64,000 bases of DNA from Pelotomaculum_C sp050950345 (GTDB taxonomy: Bacteria > Bacillota > Desulfotomaculia > Desulfotomaculales > Pelotomaculaceae), in the NCBI GenBank assembly GCA_050950345.1, contig JBMNHK010000002.1, forward strand, positions 186,001 to 250,000, read 5' to 3'. Each line of letters starts with the position of its first letter. Position 1 is the stretch's first letter. This document shows, piece after piece, positions 44,205 through 52,676 of the stretch. The notes below the pieces were generated by a model. The model searched no databases and was not told where the DNA came from. It worked only from the letters and a program-made list of their open reading frames with translations. The position numbers and the translations under genes were made by a program.

Positions 44205-44213
44205 TGCTATAAT
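44205..44213 (+). promoter_or_regulatory. Extended -10 promoter of the second SDR
   Basis: TGC-TATAAT (TG at 44205-44206, TATAAT 44208-44213) precedes the SDR start by 52 bases. The same extended -10 is seen before the SDR at 12101. Confidence 0.45.
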
Positions 44214-44265
44214 ACTCGCAGGAAGCGGAGGAATTTAATGAGAATATAATACGGGAGGGAAATCC

Positions 44266-45009
44266 ATGAGAAAATTAGAAGGCAAGGTAGCGATCGTAAC
44301 CGGTTCTACTTCAGGTATGGGTAGAGCAACAGCCCTGTTGTTCGCCCGTGAAGGCGCCAAGGTTGTAGTGACGGGGAGGAACGAAGAAAGAGCCAAAGCA
44401 GTAGTAGACCAGATCAAGGCTGATGGCGGCGAAGGGATGTATCTGCTGGTTGATACATCAAAACCTGAAGATGCAAAAATCCTTGTGGATAAGACCGTGG
44501 AAGCCTATGGTACCGTTGATATTCTTTATAACAACGCCGGTGCGTTGAGCTTATCCCCATTACAAGAGTTAACCCTTGAAGAATGGAATAGAGTATTCAA
44601 TGTTAACGTAACTTCAGCGCTGGTTGCTACGCAGCAAGTGGCTCCGATCATGAAAGCCAAAGGTAAAGGTGTGATCCTGAACACCGCATCGGTAGCCTCC
44701 TTTGCCGCGCACCATGGTTTTGCAGCGTATATTGCATCCAAACACGCTATGGCCGGTTTGACGAAATCCATTGCTTTCGAACTTGGCCCGGAAATCCGCT
44801 GCAACGCTATTGCCCCCGGATTAATTAACACTGCCATGGTCGAGAGCGCCGGTGGCGTAGAAGCCTTGACCGGCATGATCGAAGGCAGCCCCCTGAAAAG
44901 ATACGGCAATCCGGAGGATATTGCCAGTGTAGCTTTATTCCTGGTTTCTGACGATTCATCATTTATCACCGGACAAGTTATCAAAGTCGATGGTGGCTTT
45001 GAGTGCTGA
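44266..45009 (+). CDS. Short-chain dehydrogenase/reductase (second copy type)
   Basis: This 247-aa classical SDR has TGSTSGMG (12-19), NNAG (89-92), the catalytic S142, Y155 and K159 (YIASK), and the terminal VDGGF. The residue after beta-2 (TGRN) suggests NADP(H). It is monocistronic, with a GGGAGGG site and a strong terminator. It shares motif spacing with the SDR at 12101 but is clearly a different paralogue. Substrate unknown. Confidence 0.85.
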   Translation: MRKLEGKVAIVTGSTSGMGRATALLFAREGAKVVVTGRNEERAKAVVDQIKADGGEGMYLLVDTSKPEDAKILVDKTVEAYGTVDILYNNAGALSLSPLQELTLEEWNRVFNVNVTSALVATQQVAPIMKAKGKGVILNTASVASFAAHHGFAAYIASKHAMAGLTKSIAFELGPEIRCNAIAPGLINTAMVESAGGVEALTGMIEGSPLKRYGNPEDIASVALFLVSDDSSFITGQVIKVDGGFEC

Positions 45010-45070
45010 TAAATTGCATAATTATTATGCAACGAGAAACTATTTGAGCAAAGGCTTAAAACTTGCTTGA

Positions 45071-45109
45071 AAAGTCCTGCTTCCTTTGGTTGGAAGCAGG
45101 ACTTTTTTT
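45071..45109 (+). terminator. Strong terminator after the SDR gene
   Basis: AAAGTCCTGCTTCC (45071-45084) pairs perfectly with GGAAGCAGGACTTT (45092-45105), with a T-run to 45109. Confidence 0.92.
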
Positions 45110-45162
45110 CGGTGATTTGGTATTATTGTTACAAATACCAAAAACACAGGAGGGGTGAGAAT

Positions 45163-45921
45163 ATGAATTACGAGGACAAAATAACATTGCTGACGGAGTA
45201 CCTTAAGGCTCCCGGCCCAAACTTTGCCTTTACCGGTGCTGGTGTCAGTACGGAAAGCGGTATTCCGGATTTCCGCAGTCCGGGTTCCGGACTGTGGGAA
45301 AAAGTCGATCCGATGCAAGCAGCGTCTTTATCAGCTCTCAGGCGTGATCCCGCCGGCTTTTACGATTTTTTTATAGGTGTATACGAGACCGTTAAAGATG
45401 CCAGGCCCAACGCAGCTCACCTGGCTCTGGCTCGTTTAGAGCAGGCCGGTATGCTTGCCGGTGTGATCACCCAGAATATAGACGGGCTACACAATGCTGC
45501 CGGCTCGCAACAGGTGTATGAGGTGCACGGACATATGCGTTCATGTCACTGTATGTCCTGCAAACACCCTCATTCAATGGAAGCTCTGCTGGAGCAGTAT
45601 TATGCCGGCACCAACCCGCCCCTTTGCAGCCGGTGCAAAGGCATCCTGCGCCCGAAAACGGTCCTTTTTGAGGATGCCATGGGAGAAGACTTTCAAAATG
45701 CCTACCGGGCTATGTTCGACTGTCAATTATTAGTGGTAGTTGGCAGCAGTCTGCAGGTTTATCCTGCGGCTTCCTTGCCGGAATTTGCCAAAAAACTGGT
45801 GATCATCAACCGGGATCCGACTCCCTGGGACCGGCGGGCGGACCTGGTGATCAATGAAAAATTGGCCGGTCAGGTATTTAATGACGTGATGCATTTTTTG
45901 GGTTTGGATGGCGCCAATTAA
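45163..45921 (+). CDS. cobB: Sir2-family NAD-dependent protein deacylase
   Basis: This 252-aa sirtuin has the NAD motif GAGVSTESGIPDFRS (25-39), TQNIDGLH, the catalytic histidine in EVHGHM, four zinc cysteines in two CxxC pairs (CMSC-type and CSRC), and VGSSLQVYPAA. It removes acetyl or other acyl groups from protein lysines and can regulate acyl-CoA-forming enzymes, which fits a CoA-based metabolism. ATG at 45163 follows AGGAGGGG; the longer frame runs through the previous terminator. Confidence 0.92.
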   Translation: MNYEDKITLLTEYLKAPGPNFAFTGAGVSTESGIPDFRSPGSGLWEKVDPMQAASLSALRRDPAGFYDFFIGVYETVKDARPNAAHLALARLEQAGMLAGVITQNIDGLHNAAGSQQVYEVHGHMRSCHCMSCKHPHSMEALLEQYYAGTNPPLCSRCKGILRPKTVLFEDAMGEDFQNAYRAMFDCQLLVVVGSSLQVYPAASLPEFAKKLVIINRDPTPWDRRADLVINEKLAGQVFNDVMHFLGLDGAN

Positions 45922-46017
45922 AAATAAACAAGGCATTTTTCCTCACCACAGGGGAATATTAAATAACGTTTTATAAAGTAGTGAGATGTAAGTAATTAGC
46001 GTAAGGAGGACCGGCAC

Positions 46018-46680
46018 TTGATCCCATTAAAGGACGATATACAGCACCATTCATTTCCGATAGTAAATGTCCTCCTTATCGCTGTGAACGTGCTGTTTTT
46101 TGCTTTTGAATTGTCCCTGGGACCCGGGCTTAATAATTATATTTACACCCATGCGGTTATCCCGGCCCAATTATTAACCGCTGGTTTGACGCTGGAACAG
46201 TTCGCGCGGTTGACTACAACCATGTTTCTGCACGGCGGTTGGTTACATCTTCTGAGCAACATGCTCTATCTGTGGATATTCGGAGATAATGTGGAGGACC
46301 GGATGGGGCATTTCAGATATCTGCTGTTTTATCTGCTCTGCGGTTATATTGCCACCTTCGCCCATATTCTTGTGGATCCGTTTTCAACCACCCCGTTAGT
46401 CGGCGCCAGCGGGGCCATTGCGGGAGTATTGGGCGCCTACCTGATCCTGTTCCCGCGCGCCAATGTCCTGACGTTAGTCTTTGTCATCATCTTTATCCAG
46501 GTGATCCATATCCCGGCAGTCATTTTTTTGGGGCTTTGGTTTTTGCTGCAACTGCTTAACGTAACAGCTTTTTCAGGGCAGGGAGCTGAGAGTGTTGCTT
46601 TTTGGGCCCATATCGGGGGATTTATAGCCGGCGTGGTGCTGGTAAAGTTTTTCGCCCGCAAGCGCGCTATGTATTACTAA
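46018..46680 (+). CDS. Rhomboid-family intramembrane serine protease
   Basis: This 220-aa membrane protein has six or more helices and the rhomboid hallmarks: HGGWLHLLSNM (H77, N81), GASGAIAG with catalytic S131, and AHIGGFIAG with catalytic H198. It cleaves transmembrane segments of other proteins inside the membrane. The TTG start is 8 bases after AGGAGG. No substrate is evident nearby; it is followed by a small zinc-ribbon gene. Confidence 0.92.
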   Translation: MIPLKDDIQHHSFPIVNVLLIAVNVLFFAFELSLGPGLNNYIYTHAVIPAQLLTAGLTLEQFARLTTTMFLHGGWLHLLSNMLYLWIFGDNVEDRMGHFRYLLFYLLCGYIATFAHILVDPFSTTPLVGASGAIAGVLGAYLILFPRANVLTLVFVIIFIQVIHIPAVIFLGLWFLLQLLNVTAFSGQGAESVAFWAHIGGFIAGVVLVKFFARKRAMYY

Positions 46681-46778
46681 TTTGGCAGCTGTACCGTTAG
46701 GTTGCAGATCGGGCTTTATTTACATAAAGGATTGACCTCCCTCCTGGTAGAAGCTTTAGAGCATACGGAGGTGAGATC

Positions 46779-46940
46779 ATGATTAAGTTGCATTGCGATT
46801 GTGGCAACGAGGATCCAACCGGTTTTGACAAATACGTATCCCAGGGTGAGTTTTGCGATATCCTTATTGTTGTATGTAAATATTGTGGGGCTGCCAGCGA
46901 GGAACTCATCGCCAGTATCAAAGGTACAATTACGTTATAG
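46779..46940 (+). CDS. Small zinc-ribbon-like protein (53 aa)
   Basis: An ATG after GGAGGTGA opens a 53-codon frame reading MIKLHCDCGNED...GEFCDILIVVCKYCGAASEE. Two cysteine pairs (C6, C8 and C35, C38 by my count) suggest a rubredoxin- or ribbon-like metal site. It lies between rhomboid and tsaD and ends at its own terminator. No specific family was recognised; it is too short to name further. Confidence 0.65.
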   Translation: MIKLHCDCGNEDPTGFDKYVSQGEFCDILIVVCKYCGAASEELIASIKGTITL

Positions 46941-46977
46941 GAAGTGCTGTTACAGGTAATACTTACGATATTGCAGT

Positions 46978-47004
46978 ACCCTGCTATTAATGGCAGGGTT
47001 TTTT
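46978..47004 (+). terminator. Terminator after the zinc-ribbon gene
   Basis: ACCCTGC (46978-46984) pairs with GCAGGGT (46993-46999), followed by a T-run to 47004. Confidence 0.8.
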
Positions 47005-47034
47005 GGTGCTCTCGCCTGCATGCTGACAGGTATA

Positions 47035-47043
47035 TGTTATAAT
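47035..47043 (+). promoter_or_regulatory. tsaD: Extended -10 promoter of tsaD
   Basis: TGT-TATAAT at 47035-47043 provides an extended -10, 57 bases before the start. The -35 region is weak. Confidence 0.45.
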
Positions 47044-47099
47044 ACAGGAAATAAAAGGCGGCAATATTAAGGTCATCAATAATTTGGAGTGTTAATTCT

Positions 47100-48155
47100 A
47101 TGAGTGTCATCATCCTGGCTTTAGAAACTTCTTGCGACGAAACCTCGGCAGCGGTTGTCGCCGACGGAACGAAGGTTTTATCCAATATTATTTCCTCCCA
47201 AATCGATGTGCACCGCAAATTTGGCGGTGTTGTTCCGGAGGTGGCTTCCCGCAAGCACCTGGAATTGATTAACCAGGTAGCGGCAGAGGCCCTTACTGCT
47301 GCAGATATGGGTTTTAGCGATCTTAGTGCGGTGGCAGTGACTTACGGTCCCGGTCTGGTGGGCGCGCTGCTGGTGGGAGTTGCTTTCGCAAAAGCAATGG
47401 CCTATGGCTTAGACCTGCCTCTTATCGGCGTCAACCATCTTGAAGGACATATTTATGCCAATTTCTTAAGTGAACCGGGGCTTGAGTTTCCTATTCTCTG
47501 TCTGGTTGTTTCCGGCGGGCATACGGATCTGGTTTATATCCACAGGCACGGGGATTGCCGCGTGATTGGCCGGACCAGAGACGATGCTGCCGGTGAAGCT
47601 TTTGATAAGGTGGCCAGGGTGATCGGCCTTGGTTATCCCGGGGGGCCCCTCATTGACCGTCTGGCCAAAACAGGTGATCCCGCAGCCATCAGCTTGCCCA
47701 GGGCATATTTGGAAGAGGGTAGTTTGGACTTTAGTTTCAGCGGTTTAAAATCAGCGGTGATCAATATGCTGCACCGGGCAGAGCAGCGAGGTGAGGAGGT
47801 GGATAAGGCTGATCTGGCAGCGTCTTTCCAGGAGGCTGTCGTTGACGTGCTGGTTGATAAAACCTTTGCGGCGGCAAAAGATCTGGGCGTCTCCACTATA
47901 CTGCTAGCCGGCGGCGTTGCTGCCAATTCCAGACTCCGTGCGGCTTTTGCTGCCAGGGCCGGCCAGGGCGATTACCGTTTAGTTATACCCCCGCCCATCC
48001 TCTGTACAGACAATGCTGCTATGATTGCCTGTGCCGCATATTATAGATTTTTGAAGGGCGCAGCGGCGCCGCTGACGCTGAATGCGGTGCCGGATTTAAA
48101 GCTCGGAGAAGAAAGATATGAGGGTAATTTTAAGGGAAAAGTGATGGCAGGATAA
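47100..48155 (+). CDS. tsaD: tRNA N6-adenosine threonylcarbamoyltransferase TsaD
   Basis: This 351-aa ASKHA-fold protein transfers the threonylcarbamoyl group to A37 of ANN-decoding tRNAs, with TsaB and TsaE. It has ALETSCDETSAAVV at the N-terminus, the iron-binding HLEGH motif, VSGGHT, DDAAGEAFDKVAR, and the GGVAANSRLR ATP loop. Length is standard. tsaB and tsaE are not in this window. A different tRNA t6A-related gene (TrmO-like) occurs at 57.8 kb. Confidence 0.95.
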   Translation: MSVIILALETSCDETSAAVVADGTKVLSNIISSQIDVHRKFGGVVPEVASRKHLELINQVAAEALTAADMGFSDLSAVAVTYGPGLVGALLVGVAFAKAMAYGLDLPLIGVNHLEGHIYANFLSEPGLEFPILCLVVSGGHTDLVYIHRHGDCRVIGRTRDDAAGEAFDKVARVIGLGYPGGPLIDRLAKTGDPAAISLPRAYLEEGSLDFSFSGLKSAVINMLHRAEQRGEEVDKADLAASFQEAVVDVLVDKTFAAAKDLGVSTILLAGGVAANSRLRAAFAARAGQGDYRLVIPPPILCTDNAAMIACAAYYRFLKGAAAPLTLNAVPDLKLGEERYEGNFKGKVMAG

Positions 48156-48258
48156 GCCTGACTTTTCGACAGAACATCGCTAATTTTTAAATTCTTAAAT
48201 GAAATATTTGTTAAATAATGTAGGATAATCCTAGTTTTTGCCTGAAAAACAAAGGTTC

Positions 48259-48283
48259 TGTGGATGACTTATTCTGTGGATAA
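48259..48283 (-). promoter_or_regulatory. Two DnaA-box-like sites upstream of the radical SAM gene
   Basis: TGTGGATAA (48275-48283), the complement of the DnaA consensus TTATCCACA, and a one-mismatch TGTGGATGA (48259-48267) lie in the tsaD-radical SAM gap. There is no origin-like array. Confidence 0.4.
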
Positions 48284-48327
48284 TGTGCATAAGTCTGTTA
48301 ATAACTTATATTTCAAGGGGTCATCTT

Positions 48328-49686
48328 GTGGGTGAAAAAAAACAGGCAGAAAACGCAATTAACTACTCTATTGTCGACGGCAATGTGCTGCCAATCGCTT
48401 CCAGCTGCAACATGCGCTGTATATTTTGCTCGCACCGTTTCAACCCGCCCGGGGTAAAAGTATACAGGATTCCTCCCCGGAGTATTGCTGAGATCAGGAA
48501 GGCGCTGCCGTTTATTGATCCGGCCAGACCAATTGTCATCGGTGAAGCGGTTACCAGAATTATCGAAGGGGAGCCCTTAACCCACCCGAACCTGGCAGAA
48601 ATCCTGCAGTTGTTGCGGGTTTCTTTTCCCCGTACACCTGTCAGCCTGACCACCAACGGCATTCTTTTGGATCAGGCTTTGGCGGAACTCCTTGACCGGC
48701 TGGGCAATATCACTGTCAACCTCTCATTGAACTGTATGGGGGCTGCGGCTAGACGCTCCTTATTAGGTGATGCGGACGAAAGAGCAGCTGTCAGCAGCGT
48801 TAAGCTCCTTGAGGCATATGGCATACCGTTTAATGGTAGTATTGTGGCCATGCCCCAGGTTACAGGCTGGGATGAACTGGAGCAGACAGTTTTTTACCTT
48901 GCGGAGCATGGAGCAAAGACCATACGCATCTTTGAGCCTGGCTTTTCCCGGCTTGCCCCGCCGGGACTTCAATTCAGCCGCTCTTTAAGAGCCGGCCTAA
49001 TTAGCTGTATCGAGGAGTGGCGTAAGTGCACCAATACGCCTATAACCTGTGAACCACCTTACCTGGATGATTTGGAAGCTGTTGTGGCCGGCGTGCTGGC
49101 TGATTCACCGGCCCGGGCTGCCGGGGTGCAAGGGGGAGACGTGATTATGGCAGTTAACGGTAGAGAGGTGGGCTCGCGGGTAGAGGCTTTCCGGCGCGTG
49201 CTTAAGGCTGCAGATCCTGTAGTAACAGTCCGGCGGGAAAATGGCCTTCCCAGGGAGCTTTTGCTCAGAAAAAAACGTCATCAACGCTCCGGTCTGGTTA
49301 TGGATTATGATCTGGATCCCGGTCTCATTGAGGATATGGTCAGGGTAGCGCGTCATAGAAGAGCAGGTAATATCCTGATCTTAACCTCTCAGCTGGCCGG
49401 TCCTCTGCTGGCGCAAGGTGTAGCAAAGTTCTGGCGGGAAAATGCTGTTGTAAAATTGCTCCCAGTGGAAAATGATTTCTTTGGTGGTTCGATCCGGTCG
49501 GCCGGCTTGCTTACAGTGGGTGATATGAGTAAGGGTTTGCGGCAATACCTGGCGTTAATGACCGCCGGCAGGCCGGACCTGATCCTGCTCCCCGGTCTGG
49601 CCTTTGACTGGAAGGGCTATGATCTCACCGGTGTTCATTACAACAGTCTGGTTGAAGAACACGGGATACCGGCAGTAACATTATAG
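48328..49686 (+). CDS. Radical SAM protein with PDZ and DUF512-like domains
   Basis: This 452-aa protein binds a [4Fe-4S] cluster through C27-x3-C31-x2-C34 (CNMRCIFC) and has an S-adenosylmethionine GEP-like patch (EGEPLTHP). Residues about 245-310 form a PDZ-like domain (DSPARAAGVQGGDVIMAVNG). The last 130 residues resemble DUF512 (PVENDFFGG...GLLTVGDM). GTG at 48328 lies 7 bases after AAGGGG; the longer frame is rejected. The same three domain types, in other orders, occur in uncharacterised clostridial proteins. The substrate is unknown. Confidence 0.75.
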   Translation: MGEKKQAENAINYSIVDGNVLPIASSCNMRCIFCSHRFNPPGVKVYRIPPRSIAEIRKALPFIDPARPIVIGEAVTRIIEGEPLTHPNLAEILQLLRVSFPRTPVSLTTNGILLDQALAELLDRLGNITVNLSLNCMGAAARRSLLGDADERAAVSSVKLLEAYGIPFNGSIVAMPQVTGWDELEQTVFYLAEHGAKTIRIFEPGFSRLAPPGLQFSRSLRAGLISCIEEWRKCTNTPITCEPPYLDDLEAVVAGVLADSPARAAGVQGGDVIMAVNGREVGSRVEAFRRVLKAADPVVTVRRENGLPRELLLRKKRHQRSGLVMDYDLDPGLIEDMVRVARHRRAGNILILTSQLAGPLLAQGVAKFWRENAVVKLLPVENDFFGGSIRSAGLLTVGDMSKGLRQYLALMTAGRPDLILLPGLAFDWKGYDLTGVHYNSLVEEHGIPAVTL

Positions 49687-49766
49687 GTGTTTCGTATACG
49701 GTGCAGGCAGGTAACTGCAGCTGCTTGTTGAATAATTAAGCAAACGATCAAGAGGGAGGTAAGAGC

Positions 49767-50198
49767 ATGAAAGTAAGGCAAATATCCATCTTTTTGGAGA
49801 ACAAACCCGGCCGTCTGGCCAAAGCAACCAGGATTTTGGGGGAAAACGGGATTAATATCAGGGCTCTTTCCATCGCTGATACCACAGATTTCGGGGTGCT
49901 CCGGTTAATCGCCAATGAGCCGGAAAAGGCCTATAATGTGCTTAAGGAAGCCGGTTATATCGTCAGAGCTACAGAAGTTATAGCTGTGGAAATAGCTGAC
50001 GAGCCTGGCGGTTTGGCGGCATCCCTGGAGCCACTTGAAAAGGCCGGCATAAATATTGAATACTTGTATGCTTTTGTGCAAAAAGCTTCTAGTGAGGCAC
50101 TGGTCGTATTGCGTGTAGATCATATTGATGAGGCTATCGAGGTGTTCCAACAGAGCGGTATCAGGCTCCTGAGTGAAAAGGAAGTTAATTTGCTGTAG
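49767..50198 (+). CDS. Tandem ACT-domain protein
   Basis: This 143-aa protein has two ACT domains (about 1-68 and 70-143), each with the betaalphabeta pattern and NKPGRLAKATRILGENGINIRALS or DEPGGLAASLEPLEKAGINIEYLY. ACT domains bind amino acids, and stand-alone versions serve as regulators or sensors. In Clostridia such genes often accompany phenylacetate-CoA ligase or amino-acid metabolism. No partner enzyme is adjacent here, and the bound ligand is unknown. An AGGGAGG site precedes ATG. Confidence 0.85.
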   Translation: MKVRQISIFLENKPGRLAKATRILGENGINIRALSIADTTDFGVLRLIANEPEKAYNVLKEAGYIVRATEVIAVEIADEPGGLAASLEPLEKAGINIEYLYAFVQKASSEALVVLRVDHIDEAIEVFQQSGIRLLSEKEVNLL

Positions 50199-50228
50199 TT
50201 ACAAGTTCGGCTGTTAAGGAGCTTTGCG

Positions 50229-50816
50229 GTGTTGAAAAAACAGTTGAGAAAAGAAATGTTGCAGCTAAGGTCTGCTTTAACCGCAAGTGAAGTCGCAACC
50301 AAAAGTAAAGCCATATTAAACCGTTTGCTGGCAATGGAGGCTTACCGCAGTTCGGGTTTCATCATGACTTATCTTCATTTCCGCAATGAAGTTGAGACCA
50401 CTATGCTGGTGCAAAAAGCGATGGCTGACGGCAAGAAAATAGTGGTCCCGGTTACCGATACGGTTAACCGGCGTCTCATACCTTCCCTGGTGGAGCATTT
50501 TCCAGAAGATCTTGAAGTTGGTACAATGAATATCCTTGAGCCGAAGGGGGATGCCCTTCGGCTCTGTAACCCCTTATTGATTGATCTGGTGATCGTGCCG
50601 GGGCTGGTTTTCGACTTGCAGGGCTACCGGATAGGGTATGGCGGCGGGTTTTACGATCGCTTTTTACCATTAACCAAACCCGGTGTTGTTACCGTTGGCC
50701 TTGCCTTCGAGCTCCAGATTGTGGAGCGGTTCGAGCACAGCCCCTATGATATACCGGTTAATTATGTGCTTACAGAAGACCGGGTGATCAATGTGAATCC
50801 TGTTGTTGATAATTGA
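50229..50816 (+). CDS. 5-formyltetrahydrofolate cyclo-ligase
   Basis: This 195-aa protein matches the MTHFS family (YgfA/FAU1): basic N-terminus KKQLRKEM, a middle with FRNEVETTML, and the C-terminal motif GYRIGYGGGFYDRFL that binds ATP and folate. It converts 5-formyl-THF to 5,10-methenyl-THF with ATP, recycling the dead-end folate. GTG start, 7 bases after AAGGAG, in series with the ACT gene (30 bases) and the FNT channel (30 bases), which links it loosely to C1 metabolism. Confidence 0.9.
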   Translation: MLKKQLRKEMLQLRSALTASEVATKSKAILNRLLAMEAYRSSGFIMTYLHFRNEVETTMLVQKAMADGKKIVVPVTDTVNRRLIPSLVEHFPEDLEVGTMNILEPKGDALRLCNPLLIDLVIVPGLVFDLQGYRIGYGGGFYDRFLPLTKPGVVTVGLAFELQIVERFEHSPYDIPVNYVLTEDRVINVNPVVDN

Positions 50817-50846
50817 TGTTGATAATTGGCATTAGGTGGTCTTTTA

Positions 50847-51779
50847 ATGGCTAACACTCCGGAAGTAACAGTATGCCTGGCAGGTAACGCCGGCAGGTAC
50901 AAGTCAAATTTGTCCATCGGACAGCTTTTCTTGCGCGGCGCCATGGCCGGCGCTTATATTGCCATCGGGGCTGCCCTGTGTACAGTGGTTGGCACCGGGG
51001 TTGCTCCTCATCTCGGTGCCGGCATAGGTAGATTGCTAAGTGCCGCAGTCTTTCCGGTGGGCCTGATTGCCATTATTCTCACCGGTATGGAACTCTTCAC
51101 CGGTGATGCAATGCTGGGGCCCCTGGCGGTTTTGCAAGGTAAAGTAGGCTGGGGCAAAGTTCTTAAAAACTGGTTCTGGGTTTATCTCGGCAACCTGTTT
51201 GGCTCCTTGATTTATGCTTATATTATGGTATATGGCCCCTTTACCCAGGGCTCCTTCGTAAGCGGCGCTTTGAACGCTGTGGAGCCAAATGCTTTCGGAT
51301 TGAATGCTATCAGTATCGCGGTTTCTAAGACTCTAACCTATAAGGCTGTTGGCGGCATGGGCCTGTGGTCCTGTTTCCTGTCGGCTATTGGTTGTAACTT
51401 CCTGGTTAATGTGGCGGTTCTTTTAGGTATCACCGCTAAAGAGTTCATCGGCAAATTTTTTGGTATCTGGTTTCCCATCATGGCCTTCGTGGCCACAGGT
51501 TTTGAGCACTGTGTGGCCAATATGTACTTCCTGCCTGCAGGTCTCTGGCTTACCCAATTGTTCCCCGGTGTCATTGACAAGATCACCATTACAGCCGATG
51601 GGACAGTTGCTTATGCGTTCCCTCTGTTGCATCAATTTGGCGGCTTAAGCTGGGGCGATGTGTGGCTTTGGAATCTCATCCCTGTTACTTTGGGCAACAT
51701 CGTCGGCGGTATGTTCTTTGTAGGATTTGTGTATTATTTTGCCTTCCGCAGCGAATTCCCGGAAGAGCTTATGAAGTAG
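50847..51779 (+). CDS. Formate/nitrite transporter family channel (FNT)
   Basis: This 310-aa membrane channel belongs to the FocA/NirC family, with six helices and FNT motifs such as GAMAGAYIAIGAAL, LTGMELFTGDAM, NFFW/WFWVYLGNLFGS and GFEHCVANM. FNT channels pass small monovalent anions such as formate, nitrite, hydrosulfide or lactate. ATG at 50847 follows TAGGTGG. Placed ahead of larB and larC it may carry lactate; placed after the folate gene it may carry formate. The sequence alone does not decide. Confidence 0.9.
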   Translation: MANTPEVTVCLAGNAGRYKSNLSIGQLFLRGAMAGAYIAIGAALCTVVGTGVAPHLGAGIGRLLSAAVFPVGLIAIILTGMELFTGDAMLGPLAVLQGKVGWGKVLKNWFWVYLGNLFGSLIYAYIMVYGPFTQGSFVSGALNAVEPNAFGLNAISIAVSKTLTYKAVGGMGLWSCFLSAIGCNFLVNVAVLLGITAKEFIGKFFGIWFPIMAFVATGFEHCVANMYFLPAGLWLTQLFPGVIDKITITADGTVAYAFPLLHQFGGLSWGDVWLWNLIPVTLGNIVGGMFFVGFVYYFAFRSEFPEELMK

Positions 51780-51801
51780 TTACTGGAAAGGGGTATTGGC
51801 A

Positions 51802-51912
51802 ATGGGAATGTCCGTACCCGCCCGGTTCTGTTTGGGTCTGGCTACGGCAATGGTGCTCTTTGCCTATGCGGTCAATCTAAATAAAGAAAAGGGAGATTGT
51901 CAGGCATGGTGA
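51802..51912 (+). CDS. Possible 36-aa membrane peptide between the FNT and larB genes
   Basis: ATG at 51802 follows AAGGGG and opens a 36-codon frame with a hydrophobic helix (residues about 8-25) and a charged tail. It overlaps the larB start by a few bases, a common sign of translational coupling. No family is recognised. Confidence 0.4.
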   Translation: MGMSVPARFCLGLATAMVLFAYAVNLNKEKGDCQAW

Positions 51913-52676
51913 AAAGCGAGCTGCGCCGGCTGCTGGAGGATGTAAAAAATAACCGGGTTAATATTGAGGAAGCCTTGAACACCTTAAAGGATTGGCCTTA
52001 TGAAGACCTGGGCTTTGCCATCCTCGACCATCACCGCGCCTTACGCAAAGGCTTTCCGGAAGTGGTTTTCTGTCAGGGCAAGAGTGCCCGGCAGGTGGCC
52101 AAGATTTTTGAGGCTCTTTGTGAAGGCCACCGGACTATTCTGGGTACCCGTGCCGATGCGGAAACCTTTGCCGCAGTGAGAGAAATTTACCCGGATGCCA
52201 CGTATCAAGAACAGGCCCGGGTCATTACGGTCTGCCGTGGTGAGCCGCCGGTAAAGAAAGGCAATGTCCTGGTCATGAGTGCCGGCACATCCGACATACC
52301 GGTGGCAGAGGAGGCTGCCGTTACTGCCGAGATCATGGGCAACCACGTACAGCGCGCTTATGACACCGGGGTAGCGGGTATGCACAGGCTCCTGGGTAAA
52401 TTGGAGCTAGTGCGCTGGGCGGATGTGATCATTGTGGTGGCGGGTATGGAAGGCGCTTTGGCCAGTGTGATCGGCGGGTTAGCTCACCAGCCGGTTATCG
52501 CCGTGCCTACCAGTGTAGGTTATGGTGCCAGTTTCAACGGATTGGCGGCGTTATTGTCCATGCTGAACAGTTGCGCGCCGGGGGTGGCGGTAGTTAATAT
52601 TGACAATGGCTTTGGAGCAGCTGCCATGGCCGACGCCATAACTGCTATGTTTGATAAAAAGGCGGTTGGAAGATGA
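51906..52676 (+). CDS. larB: LarB, pyridinium-3,5-biscarboxylic acid mononucleotide synthase
   Basis: This 256-aa protein matches LarB: a PurE-like C-terminal domain (VLVMSAGTSDIPVAEEAA, VVAGMEGALASVIGGL, VPTSVGYGASFNGLAALL) behind a helical N-terminus. LarB carboxylates and hydrolyses NaAD in the first step of the nickel-pincer nucleotide cofactor of lactate racemase. ATG at 51906 is 10 bases from AAGGGAG. It overlaps larC by 4 bases. The cofactor's target here may be a racemase encoded elsewhere. Confidence 0.92.
   Translation: MVKSELRRLLEDVKNNRVNIEEALNTLKDWPYEDLGFAILDHHRALRKGFPEVVFCQGKSARQVAKIFEALCEGHRTILGTRADAETFAAVREIYPDATYQEQARVITVCRGEPPVKKGNVLVMSAGTSDIPVAEEAAVTAEIMGNHVQRAYDTGVAGMHRLLGKLELVRWADVIIVVAGMEGALASVIGGLAHQPVIAVPTSVGYGASFNGLAALLSMLNSCAPGVAVVNIDNGFGAAAMADAITAMFDKKAVGR

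Noticed and set aside
48259..48283. Replication origin suggested by DnaA boxes.
   Set aside because: Only two boxes, no dnaA or dnaN nearby, and no AT-rich unwinding array.
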